A DNA stretch of 38,977 bases, taken from NCBI GenBank assembly GCA_947632645.1, contig CANRQB010000008.1, forward strand, positions 1-38,977, in the 5' to 3' direction. The notes under the pieces are model-generated. The model saw only the letters and a program-made list of their open reading frames with translations. It was not told where the DNA came from and ran no database searches. Positions within the stretch are counted from its first letter, which is position 1. The number at the start of each line of letters is the position of its first letter. Positions 1-9,800 of the stretch are shown piece by piece. A program made the position numbers and the translations under genes. Source of the stretch: an uncultured Clostridia bacterium (lineage in GTDB: Bacteria; Bacillota; Clostridia; Christensenellales; UBA1242).

Positions 1-274
1 CATCCACCATTTTTAACACGCGCTCCACCTCGCCGCCGAAATCGGCGTGGCCGGGGGTATCAACAATGTTGATTTTTGTGTTTTTGTAGTATGCCGAGCA
101 GTTTTTAGAAAGAATGGTTATGCCGCGCTCGCGCTCCAGCGAGTTAGAATCCATAACCCTATCCATAACCTCTTGATTGTCCCTAAACACGCCGCCCTGC
201 TTTAAAAGTGCGTTAACCAAACTGGTTTTGCCGTGGTCGACGTGCGCAATAATTGCAATGTTTCGTATATCCAT
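1..274 (-). CDS. typA: GTPase TypA/BipA, N-terminal part (cut by window edge)
   Basis: This is the first 91 codons of a translational GTPase; the rest lies beyond the window edge. The start reads [16 protein letters not shown], with the G1 P-loop AHVDHGKT, the switch I region ending in RERGITI, and the G3 motif [16 protein letters not shown]. The wording around [20 protein letters not shown] and [14 protein letters not shown] is typical of TypA/BipA rather than LepA or EF-G. TypA is a ribosome-binding GTPase that helps ribosome assembly and stress adaptation, and acts in the cytoplasm. The ATG at 274 has a modest AGGT-type site about 8 bases upstream. A consensus promoter lies at 347-375. The gene diverges from the HU gene. 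Confidence 0.93.
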   Translation of the reverse strand, partial: MDIRNIAIIAHVDHGKTSLVNALLKQGGVFRDNQEVMDRVMDSNSLERERGITILSKNCSAYYKNTKINIVDTPGHADFGGEVERVLKMVD

Positions 275-346
275 CTTTTTTACCTATATATCCTTTTATA
301 TCTTTTATCTCGTGTAATTAAAATAAAAAAATTTTGCACAAGTAAA

Positions 347-375
347 ATTATATCCAATTTTGCAAATTTTGTCAA
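347..375 (-). promoter_or_regulatory. Sigma-A promoter of typA
   Basis: Read on the minus strand: -35 TTGACA (370-375), 17-base spacer, -10 TATAAT (347-352). Both hexamers match consensus fully. The predicted leader is about 65 bases. Confidence 0.85.
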
Positions 376-562
376 CTAGTTGGGTAAATTTAGTTTAAAT
401 TTTTATGCATTTACAGCGCACGCTACCTTATATATAGATATTTATAGTAAATTAATGGCAAAAATAAGCGCCTTAAATTATAAATTTTAGGTTTAAAATT
501 AAAAAAATTGGAGAAAAATTATTAAATAAATAAAAAAATTTTAAAAAACACCTTAAAAATAG

Positions 563-591
563 TTGATTTTTTTATTTAGTTTTGATAGCAT
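563..591 (+). promoter_or_regulatory. Likely promoter of the HU gene
   Basis: TTGATT (563-568), 17-base spacer, TAGCAT (586-591), each 4 of 6 to consensus. The longer reading frame that begins at 563 would overlap this promoter, which supports the later start at 629. Confidence 0.5.
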
Positions 592-628
592 TTTAGTAGT
601 TGATATGGTCAACAAAAAAGGAGAAAGT

Positions 629-913
629 ATGAATTCTATCGGTAAAGGCGATGTCTACAAAGAAGTAGCAGAAGCAGTAGGCGTCAGCGCAGCTCAAGTT
701 AAAGCTGTTTTAGAGGCAACTGGCGAATGCATTTCTAATCACCTTAAAAAAGGTGAAGAAGTTCATTTTATGGGCTTTATGAACTTTGGCATCAAAGAGA
801 AAAAAGCGCAAACCAAACTTAACCCATTCACTGGGCAAAAGATGAAAGTTGCTGCTTGCAAAGTTCCTACCGTTAAACTTAGCGCTGCTTTCAAAAAATT
901 GTTAAAGAAATAA
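629..913 (+). CDS. HU/IHF-family DNA-binding protein
   Basis: The 94-residue product matches the HU fold: two N-terminal helices (about 1-40), the beta arm with NPFTGQKM in place of the usual NPxTG motif, and the C-terminal KVPTVKLSAAFKKLL helix. HU dimers bend and compact DNA and act as the main bacterial nucleoid protein. The start at 629 is chosen because AAAAGGAG lies 5 bases upstream. The frame is open back to 563, but that extension covers the promoter and adds a hydrophobic stretch unlike HU. Methionines in the saddle (HFMGFMNFG) are slightly unusual against the common GFGTF. A terminator follows. Confidence 0.93.
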   Translation: MNSIGKGDVYKEVAEAVGVSAAQVKAVLEATGECISNHLKKGEEVHFMGFMNFGIKEKKAQTKLNPFTGQKMKVAACKVPTVKLSAAFKKLLKK

Positions 914-953
914 TTTAACAATAACCTTTTCAGCCAAGCTGACATAAGGGGAC

Positions 954-982
954 AAAAAAGAGGAGATCACTCCCCTTTTTTT
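954..982. terminator. Bidirectional terminator between HU and the transglutaminase-like gene
   Basis: An A-rich arm plus GGAG, loop ATCA, then CTCC and a run of seven T. One A/C mismatch sits in the stem. It serves HU on plus, and its A-run makes a T-run for the minus gene ending at 993. Confidence 0.8.
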
Positions 983-992
983 GTTATGCTTA

Positions 993-2963
993 TTAATAAT
1001 AACAAATGTTCTTATTATATTTAACAAAATTTTTTTGCCAATCAGGAAATTTTTTAATATTTTCTATATAATAATCTCTTATGTTTGCGTAAAAAGCATT
1101 TTTGGCAAGCTCTGGGTCAAAAGAATATAAATGATGGGCAGTTTCTGTTACCACTTTTGCTGCAAAATCATCAGGCAGCGTGTAACCGCCCTCGGTTTCC
1201 TTTGCCTTTTTTGCCAAGTTTCGCAAGCCATTATCAAAAGTTACAAACGGTATTGGCTGGCCAGGTTTAACATTTGGATTATCCAGCACCAGCCTTTGCT
1301 CGTTTGGGTCAATTCGGGATGGAAGGTTTGTAATAAGAATTGCTTTGCGTGCAGTAACCCATTCACTCAATCCAACTTTTGCCACCACTTTATCATCCCT
1401 ATAATGCAAATAGTCTTCCAGCGGGAACAGACAGAATGCATAACCCTGGCCATCGCAATCCCAACAAGGGTCCCAAACATATTCGCCCTGCATATCATAC
1501 CAATCATCTTTAATTGTAACCTTTAACACCAAGTGGGAATAACGCCTTTCGCCTGTTTCTTTATCATAAAATGAAACATGCATAAACTCGCATTGAATGT
1601 TTGGGTCGCCCATTGTGTCCATATACGCTTTGGCGTGGCTTGCAAATCCGCTGCAAACAAAACCTTTTTGCTGCCGCTTTAATTCGGTTTGCTTTGAGTT
1701 GCGGCTGTCCTCCCCCGTTAAAAAGGTTCGGCTCTTTTCAAAATTTATAAAGCCCAGGCTGTCAAATAACTCTTTGATATTTGATGATTCTTGCACATTT
1801 TTTATCACCTGTTGATGCGGCTTTCTTAAATCATCAAATTCCTTTGTGTCGTTCATGTCCACCAATTGATATTTCCCTTTGGTTACAATATAATGCACCA
1901 AAAGCACTTTTTCAAACGGGGAGAGGTCCATTTTTTCTATTTTTTCAATATTCTTATTTTTCCAATAGTTTGCGTGGCGTACTTCATCATAAGTCCACAA
2001 GCGGTTTTTATCAAAAGGCAGCGGACCTTGCGGATAAAATTCGGAAAAATAAAGTTTATCCACTTTCCAATTAATAGAATTAAGCGTGTCTAGTTCCTCT
2101 TCTGTGTAGTTGTATGGCGCGACGATATCTTTGCGCTTTCGTTTTTTTGTTCCGTCTTCATCAATAACAAGTTCCAACTTTTTGCCATCTGCGTGTGCTT
2201 TTTGGTACAGTTCTGATATAAGTTTTTCAACCTCATCAAAATGTTCAAACAACTCATGGCGGTTTATTGCAATGTGATAATATTTTTGCGAATTATCTTT
2301 GTTCTCCACAATTTTTTGACGCAGCCATTTTATGTCGTCCTCTATAGTTATATATCTTGGCTCTTTAAGTCCAAGTTCTATTGTTTTTACAATGTCAGCC
2401 CACTTTTTCCCCGACAAAAGGGTTTTATCTTTAAGGACAAGTCCATAATTCATGGTCAACAAAACTGCGCGCTCTTCTTGCTTGATTTCCTTATACAGAA
2501 GATAGATTTTTTCTCTTTCTTCTTTTTTTAGTGAATATTGATTTTCCTTAATCAGTTTTAAAATGTTGTTATACTCTTCTTGCTGGCGTTCAATTTCTTC
2601 TTCCGTCATGCTGCTGCGCTCGGCCAAAAGTTCGTTAAGTTTTTTGCGGTAAAGTGCAGTTTGCGTGGAATATAGCCCATCCACCTCGGCTTGAACATCT
2701 TCAAAACTTTCACCTTTCAATAACCTTTCCAACCTAACAACCCATGCCGTGGAAAGTTTTGTAACCGCCTTTCTATCTTTGGATAAATTTTGCTCGCCCT
2801 TTGCTCGGCTTAATTTGCGGTAGCGTTCAAGTGAGGAATACAATTCGTTTAACTCACTTTTTGTTGGCAATTTATGAGTTGCTTTATACTCGTTTTTAAT
2901 GCGCTTTTTTGTGGCCTTATCCAGTTCTGCATCCGCCATGCGTTTTATAAAATTCTCTGCCAT
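993..2963 (-). CDS. Transglutaminase-like (cysteine-peptidase fold) protein, function unknown
   Basis: The product has 656 residues. The N-terminal ~230 are charged and predicted coiled-coil (many K/E, RIKNEYKATHK). The C-terminal half holds a transglutaminase-like core: GFVCSGFA with Cys437, a histidine at SHLVLKV (His477) and an aspartate at YVWDPCWD (Asp498), in the order and spacing of the Cys-His-Asp triad of that superfamily. Proteins of this fold can be peptidases, amidases or crosslinkers; the substrate here cannot be told. No signal peptide or membrane segment is seen, so it is probably cytoplasmic. The start at 2963 has GGAGGG 4 bases upstream, and a perfectly spaced promoter lies just before it, inside the longer open frame. 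It appears monocistronic. Confidence 0.75.
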   Translation of the reverse strand: MAENFIKRMADAELDKATKKRIKNEYKATHKLPTKSELNELYSSLERYRKLSRAKGEQNLSKDRKAVTKLSTAWVVRLERLLKGESFEDVQAEVDGLYSTQTALYRKKLNELLAERSSMTEEEIERQQEEYNNILKLIKENQYSLKKEEREKIYLLYKEIKQEERAVLLTMNYGLVLKDKTLLSGKKWADIVKTIELGLKEPRYITIEDDIKWLRQKIVENKDNSQKYYHIAINRHELFEHFDEVEKLISELYQKAHADGKKLELVIDEDGTKKRKRKDIVAPYNYTEEELDTLNSINWKVDKLYFSEFYPQGPLPFDKNRLWTYDEVRHANYWKNKNIEKIEKMDLSPFEKVLLVHYIVTKGKYQLVDMNDTKEFDDLRKPHQQVIKNVQESSNIKELFDSLGFINFEKSRTFLTGEDSRNSKQTELKRQQKGFVCSGFASHAKAYMDTMGDPNIQCEFMHVSFYDKETGERRYSHLVLKVTIKDDWYDMQGEYVWDPCWDCDGQGYAFCLFPLEDYLHYRDDKVVAKVGLSEWVTARKAILITNLPSRIDPNEQRLVLDNPNVKPGQPIPFVTFDNGLRNLAKKAKETEGGYTLPDDFAAKVVTETAHHLYSFDPELAKNAFYANIRDYYIENIKKFPDWQKNFVKYNKNICYY

Positions 2964-2979
2964 ATCTCCCTCCATAAAT

Positions 2980-3008
2980 ATTATACCACAATATACCCAA
3001 AAAGTCAA
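2980..3008 (-). promoter_or_regulatory. Sigma-A promoter of the transglutaminase-like gene
   Basis: On the minus strand: TTGACT (3003-3008), 17-base spacer, TATAAT (2980-2985). It lies about 17 bases upstream of the ATG at 2963 and rules out the longer reading-frame start at 3032. Confidence 0.85.
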
Positions 3009-3019
3009 TATTACAAACG

Positions 3020-3050
3020 AAAAAAGTGGCACACGCCACTTTTATTTTTT
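3020..3050. terminator. Hairpin terminator, likely bidirectional
   Basis: AAAAGTGGC (3022-3030), loop ACAC, GCCACTTTT (3035-3043), a perfect 9-bp stem. T-rich tracts follow on both strands. It separates the gene ending at 993 from everything upstream of it on the minus strand. Confidence 0.8.
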
Positions 3051-3103
3051 TAATTTTTTGCATCTCTTAAATATCAAAATTTTTTAAATAACAACCATAT
3101 TTT

Positions 3104-3237
3104 AATAGGCTGGTTAGAAACGAGCGAGACGAGGCTCGAAATTCGCGGAGGGCAGGAGTTTAGTGTGTCTAAATGACTGCCTACACGGATTTCAGTAAAC
3201 AAAGTATCGAGAAGTTTATAAACAGCCTATTTTTTTT
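3104..3237 (+). ncRNA. Putative structured non-coding RNA of unknown class
   Basis: About 130 bases fold into a closed multibranch structure. P1: AATAGGCTG (3104-3112) pairs with CAGCCTATT (3223-3231), leading into eight T at 3230-3237. P2: CGAGC/GCTCG (3121-3125/3134-3138). P3: a long arm AAATTCG/CGGATTT (3139-3145/3186-3192), then GGCAG/CTGCC (3151-3155/3177-3181), a GA/GA internal loop, and GTTTAG/CTAAAT capped by TGTGT. P4: GTAAAC/GTTTAT (3195-3200/3214-3219). The P4 loop TCGAG (3207-3211) can pair with CTCGA (3135-3139), a possible pseudoknot that competes with P2. The plus strand is chosen because P1 plus the T-run looks like a terminator. No good promoter was found, and the 3' end overlaps the last codons of the minus-strand gene at 3227. 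I do not recognise a known RNA class. Confidence 0.5.
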
Positions 3238-3760
3238 GCTTTTGCATAGCCTTTTGCAATAACGCTTTAAGCTTTTCCACCCCACCAGTTAAAAACTCTT
3301 TGCGGATGCAGGTGAACTCCACTTTGTTAAACACAAGCACTATTCGGTCGGCATCCTCTATATAACTTGATACATTTTTAAGGTTATGTGTGGCAGAAAA
3401 TTCCGCTTGCCCATCCTTAATCATTTGCTCGGTTATAACGTTGTTTTCTATTTTTATATCTAGGCAGTCCATCTCGTCGAACCCCTGTTTTTTAAATGCC
3501 TTTTTCTGTTGCGAAACAAGGGTTAGCGGAATTATAAGATAAATAATCTCCAACACAACAAGTGCCACAACCAAAATTATATCCCAAATTAAGTTGCGCT
3601 TAAGCACAATGTCCGCCACCAGCATGCCCACCATAGCCACAAGCAAAATGGGTATCATAACTGCAATAATTTTATCCTGCAGGCGGCGTTGCGAACGGTA
3701 GACATATTTTGCACATTTGATGCTATCCTCTAGCGTGTATTTGTATTTGCAAGTAAACAT
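3227..3760 (-). CDS. YcxB-like membrane protein
   Basis: The 177-residue protein has a short cytoplasmic start, two adjacent membrane helices (about 33-53 and 58-82) and a C-terminal soluble domain with the motif LDIKIENNVI and a late IRKEFLTGG. This layout fits the YcxB-like family of small two-helix membrane proteins, whose role is unknown. AGGAGG sits 5 bases before the ATG. A small palindrome TACAA/TTGTA at 3791-3806 lies in the leader. It follows the giant surface-protein gene on the same strand with an 82-base gap, so co-transcription is possible but unproven. The 3' end overlaps the folded element at 3104-3237. Confidence 0.65.
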   Translation of the reverse strand: MFTCKYKYTLEDSIKCAKYVYRSQRRLQDKIIAVMIPILLVAMVGMLVADIVLKRNLIWDIILVVALVVLEIIYLIIPLTLVSQQKKAFKKQGFDEMDCLDIKIENNVITEQMIKDGQAEFSATHNLKNVSSYIEDADRIVLVFNKVEFTCIRKEFLTGGVEKLKALLQKAMQKQKK

Positions 3761-3842
3761 TAATCCTCCTAAGTTAATTTTAGCATAAAATACAATTTTT
3801 GTTGTATTTAATTTGCACTTTTTTTTAATTTCAACAAAATTT

Positions 3843-6800
3843 TTATATCTTATCGCTCTGCTTATATTTTTTTATTGCCCTAACGCGCCGTACTACGATT
3901 ATAGTTACCACTACCGCAATTATAATAAGCACCAAAAGCACTATAAGCAAAATTTGCCACCAAGTAAGCAACGACCTATTTTTGATGATTATAAACAGGT
4001 TTGGTTGGTTTACACTGCTTAAATCAATTTGGATGTTGCCGTCCAAGGTGTAGTTTAGTTGAGTAGCTATATTATCGTTGTTTAGATGTATAACTCCACT
4101 TAGCCCGCTAGTGGTTGGAAGTTGCAACATAAGCTCGTTTGGCACAAAGCTTGTTGTGCTGCCTTGCACAAGTTTTATACGATAGCCGACCACAAACGCT
4201 TTATTTTTTAAATTGCCCGCGATGTAGCGATAAATTCTGTTGTAAGCGGATGTGTCTGCCTTAATGGTTTCCACCACCAGTTGCGCGTCAAACGGGATAA
4301 GCGACACTTTGTTAGGATTGGTTTTGCCAACCTCGTTAACCACCGACACTGTGCCAAATCCATCTACCGTTGTGCTTATTTTGTACGGATAGATAGATGC
4401 GCTAAGTTGTTCGTTTGGAAGTTTTAGCACATAATTTTTTGCAATTTCGCCACCAAAGATATAACTTAGCAAAGTGTCCAAATTCGCAATTTCTATCGGT
4501 TTATTTGCACCAATTTCGCTTGCATTATCCCCTGCAAATCTAGCATCGATTAAATCGTTTAGTTTTATGCTAGAATTGTAGTTATCTTTAATGTCGCTTT
4601 CGTTTAAACTGCAAACAAAACGATTATCTATTTCCACCACGTTTGTGCCGTCGTACACCTTATCCCTAAAGTGCAGATTTTGCAAGCGAATTTCTTTGTA
4701 TCTAATCATGGCAGCGCTATCTAGAATTGCCTCTTTATTAACTATAAAGTTTTTGTTGCCCACCAAATTTAGATTAGATAGTTTGATGTTGTATGGTTGT
4801 GTGCTTGCCTCGTATGGCTGCCTAGTATCGTTTGGATTTAATTTGGTTATTTCGGCACGCGGTTTTAACTCTGAATTGTTATTAAAGGTGAAATTATGGT
4901 CTAGATAGTGCACTACGATGTTTGTGCGCCCTAAGATGCTGCCGTCTGGTTGGATATTTAAACGCTTGTCCGCGCCGAAATCCAATTTAGGCAAAATGCT
5001 ATTAGCAAAATCCTCTTGCGAAATTATATATCCAGTTGGGCCGTTGTAATCCTTATAAAATATTTCTGCATCTGATGCCAAATTTACGGTTAAAGTAACT
5101 GGCACCACTTCCAAAATTATATGATACGAGTTAAAGCCCATCTGCTTTAGCCACAGCGGTGCCTGATCGTCGCTTGACGCATTCGCCACAATTAGTCCAA
5201 CAAGATATTGCCCAGCGTCCACAATGTCGTTTAGTTCCAGCGCATTTTCTTCCAAAATATTAAGGCCATCGGTTATTTTGTAGTATTTAAGTTGCACATA
5301 TTTGGCAAAATAGCTGCTTAGTGTTATGTTATTATCCGCAGCTTGACCGATTGTTAGCCCAAGCTGATGATAGCCAACAATTTTGCCTTGGTTTTGGCTT
5401 GGATTTATAAACAAATAATCGCCGTAGAATTTGTGAACTTTTTGCCCTTGCTGATCATCCAATTCGTGCCTGTAAAGCAATTCGTCGTATCGCCTAGTGC
5501 TGTGGAAAGCGCTATCTTCTATTTTTGGTTGAATTACAAGCTCTATTTTTACATCGTTTATATAATAATGTTCGATAGCAGAAAAGTTATCATTAACTAG
5601 GCTTGCACCCGCCAAATTTAAATCTATTGGCTGCCAAACAAACCCGTCGTTGGTTGCAACCTTTACATAAGCATTTACAGCCACAACAACAAGGTTTTCT
5701 GCATACTCTGAATTTACGCCACCGCCAAAACTGTAAGATAGTCTGGCGTGTGTTAAAAAGGTGAATGAAGTAGAAAAGTTGCCGTCGGTTGGCAAGGACG
5801 TATTTGTGTCTGGATTGTCGATGTGAATGTTAAGCGAAAAATAGTTTTGCCCATCCCTTTGATAAAATTCTGGGTCGGAAATATTTGTAGTATAAGTAAG
5901 TTGTTTTTGCAGTATGGTATAGCTAAATTTTATGTTTATTTGATTGTCTTCGGTTAGATATTTTAGCACGCTGTTTAGGTTAAACGATATAAAGTGATCG
6001 TAACTATCACTATCGGAAAAGTTTAATAGTTCGCCACCCACAAACACTTGCAATCTTAAACCATCTTTAAAGTGGATTTCGCCCAAATTTAGCCCGTGTT
6101 CGCTTCCCACTGCAGTTATAAAGTTCATGCCAATTTGCACTATATCCCTATAGTGAAGCGGGGTGTTAGAGTTATCTAGCACAAAGCCATTATCGCTATA
6201 TCTTAAATAGTTAAAGGTAGCGTCTACAAAGCCATATTCGTTTTCGTACTCTTGCAAATAATCCTCGCCCAGCACTTCAAATGTGGTTATTGTGGAAATG
6301 TTTAGCTGATTGTATGCAATTTTAAACTCGATAACTTTTATATCATTTTCTTGTTTAACCAAAAAGTTAAGCACATTAAAGCTGTTTATTTGCAGGCTGG
6401 CTTGATTAAACTCGCTTAAGTTGCCTTGCGGCATGTCAAACGCGATGTAGTTGTATGTATATCCGTTTTCGCGCACTGGGGCGGCATTTATAACAACGGT
6501 ATCGTACATGCGCACCTGTTGGCTTATTTTGCCATTGACCATGCTGTATGGATTGCCCGCGATATCCAAATCTACATCATCGGTTTTAACTTTAGTTAGG
6601 CGAATTTCGTACACCTGATAGGTAAGCCTATATTGATATTCGTCGTTGTTTAATATAGTTACATTAAGTGTGTCGCCCGCCACGCTATCCGCACTTAATG
6701 GTGCACCAAATTTGTTAAACCAGCCCTCGCCCAAAAGCCCATCAGGGATGCCACCAGTTACACTAACTGTTAACACTGTGTTATATGCAATATTTTCGTA

Positions 6801-9800
6801 CACATAACTATGGTCAACGCGCTTAGGGGTAAGTTCGGCTTGCGAAATCTGTATGGTTGGCAAGCTAGAAAGTACAAGGTCGTCATATTCTGGGCGGTCG
6901 CTATTTACACTAAACGAAATTGTTAAATTATATGTGTGAATAGTGTACTCTATAGTTAAAACTATTTCGCTTTCGCCATCCCCACTTATATTTACTATAT
7001 CTTCCAATTCCTTTAGCATAAACTGGTGATAAAATTGGTTGCCAATAGTTTGGTTGGTTTGCAAATTTTTAATTTCCAGCTCGGAATTTAGATAGATTCG
7101 GTTAGCATAATATCCGTCCGGCATAGTAAAGCCAAATTCCAAATTGGATACATTAAGGGTGGTGTACTCTTGCCCATCAAATTTTACAAAAGTATTTTGC
7201 CACTCCTCTTTAGCATCCGCAGTGCTGTTGGTTTGCTTAATTTTTATTGTGTAATCAATCTCTTTAAATTGCAAATTGAGGGTATATTTTGGATTGGACG
7301 CCAAAGTAAACTCTATTTTTATTGTATCGCCCGTGCTAACGCGCACATCCTCCAGCCCGTCTATGGTTGCGGTAAGGAAAGTGTAGCCAAAATTCATGCC
7401 CGAGCCATTATAACTATAGGCATCAAATTCAACGATGGTTTTGCCCGTTTCGATGTTTATAATCTGCCCAGTTTCTTTTAAAAACTCCGATTTTCCATTG
7501 TGCGTAACTTTTATGCGAGTTAAATTTATTGCGTTTAAATTTGTTACAACTTCTAAAAGCGTGGTTGGCTCTACAAAGCTTACCTCTACACGTGCATTAT
7601 TTAACAATTGATAATCTATATAGTAATCCTCGCCATTTTTTTGCTCGGTTAGCTTATTTATTCCATCTTCAAAAAAGCGATTGAATTGGTATTTTGTATT
7701 TTCTTGTTTGGTTTTAGGCGTTGCTACAAGTTTAATTTTATCGTACAAATGTAGCCCTGTTAGGTGAATGTTTATTTTATTATCTGTTTTGGTAATTTCC
7801 ACATTAACTCTGCCGTAGGCAGGCTCAACTTCGCTATTAGGATTTATAGTTGCATCAGTGTCGCCCGTTACAGCCTGCGATAGTTCAAGCGAAATATCGC
7901 CCATAAATATGTTTCCAAGCGCCGTGTCTTGGTTGGAATTTATATAATAATCCAAACTATAGCTGATATAATTAAACTCTACATTAAGGGTTATTATTTT
8001 GCCTACACTATCGGCAATTAAATCTGCCACTTTATATTGTATTGTGTTGCTGCTTAATTGCTGCCCAGCAAACGATACAAGTTCAAAGCCAGTGTTAACC
8101 CTAAAGTTTATAGAAAATTCGTCAACCAAAATAAATTTATTATCAAAGGTTATTTCGTCTTTAGGGTTGCTAACCCTTTCGCTTACATTAGAGTTATACA
8201 GTGTTACATAGCTAAATGGATGGATTTCGTTGCCGTTGTTGTTTAGCAAGTATTCTTTATTACCCGTTATTTGTACTGTATATTGGGTGTAGTTGTACAC
8301 CATGTAGATTATAATGTTTTGCGGACGGGTATCATCTATTTTAATGTCTTGTTTAGATATTGTTTCGCTTGTAGAAATTTCGCCTGAGATATCCCTTGTA
8401 AAGCCAACAAAGGTGTAGCCCAAATTGTTGCTTAACTCGGTTTGATTTATATCCTCCGTTGGACTTTGCCCGCGATTTAATGCTATGCTTTGCTCCACAT
8501 TCATGTCTGGCAAAATGCTTACGCCATCGCTTGTTTGCAAAACAAATTGGAAGTGCACAAAATAGTTATAACTATTATATTTAACCTGAATTTTGCTATC
8601 GTTTAAAATTTGGGATAAATCGCTTAAACTAGCCGATTCAAACTGATAGTAGTTATACCTTAATCCACCATCCTCGAAATACACCGCTTGCGGATAAATC
8701 GCTTGCGCACCGATGCCAAAATTATCGCGTGCTTGTTTTATTAAATATTTGTAGCTTGGTGTGCTATCTTGCTCGTTAAATTTATAGTAGTAGTTGGTTA
8801 GTTGTATTTGTTGCAGAATTAACTTGCGCGCTGTGTTGTCGGATAAATCTAACTGATTGCCGTCCAAATATGGCACAAACTCGATGTAAAACAATCTATC
8901 GCACTTTAAATTTAGTTCTATGTTATTGTCCTCTTGCAAATTAAGTTGCTCGCTAGTTAGGTTGAAATTTAGTTGAATAGCGGTTGTAACCCCTTGCTCT
9001 GTTTTACTTTTAGTTAGATAGGAAGAGATATCCGCATTGCTGCCATTATACACAAGGCTGGCGGCAGAAATATCGTAGTTTAGCGTGGATTGCTCTTCTA
9101 AACTATCAAATCCAACATGCTTAATTTTAAAGTTAACATCAATCTGCTCGCCTAAACGGAAACCGCCTTGCATAACATCCACTAGTTGTTCGTTTGGTGT
9201 ATCTTGCAAAGTTTGATGCACACAAAATAATTTATCCTCTACAACTTTGGTTTTGCCAACAAAAAAGTGTTTGCCATTTTTGTTTATTATTGTGTTAAGA
9301 TAGTACTCTCCCTGTTGCTCGGTATAATAAATTTTGCCAATTCCATTTATGCTAACGCTATCTAATTGGTTTAATTCATCTATCACGTTATAAAAATTAG
9401 TTATATCAAAATTATAATAAGTTTTAAAATCAAAAACGGGATTTATTTGTAAATTTTCAAATGCCTGACTTATGTACAAACTGCCATCGTAAAATTTATC
9501 GCCATTTGTTACATTGTATCTAATTTCATAATATGGCTGATTTTCTTCCTGCAAGTCAGGCAAATTTTCTTTGGTTTGCCCCTCTGCTGAAATAAATTTT
9601 ATTGGATGTGCGCCGCCATCGTCCCTTTCCAAATATTCGATACGCCAACCAACCAGTTTAAAGCCATCATACGCCCTTGCATAAAGCGTAGCCGAACTGC
9701 CAAGTGCCACTTCACCATAGCCCTCGCCCGCGCCATTTTCCAAATTGGAAAGATATGGGGTGTCGCCATTTACTAGGTAGTTACTTGCTACTGCATCGGC

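Larger units (their letters stand above)
275..628. other. Divergent typA / HU intergenic region
   Basis: This 354-base AT-rich spacer separates two divergent genes. It holds the typA promoter (347-375, minus), a weaker HU promoter (563-591, plus) and a short palindrome GTTGA-TATGG-TCAAC at 599-613 in the HU leader, just before the ribosome site. No open reading frame of interest was seen. Confidence 0.6.

Noticed and set aside
1-274. LepA or EF-G instead of TypA
   Set aside because: The motif wording around [12 protein letters not shown] and [14 protein letters not shown] fits TypA best.
2964-3032. Longer N-terminus for the transglutaminase-like protein
   Set aside because: It would include the -35 and -10 boxes; the ATG at 2963 has GGAGGG.
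3104-3237. T-box, SRP RNA, tmRNA or hammerhead ribozyme
   Set aside because: The conserved cores (AGGGUGGNACCGCG, GGAAGNA-type SRP loop, tRNA-like end, CUGANGA...GAAA) are absent.
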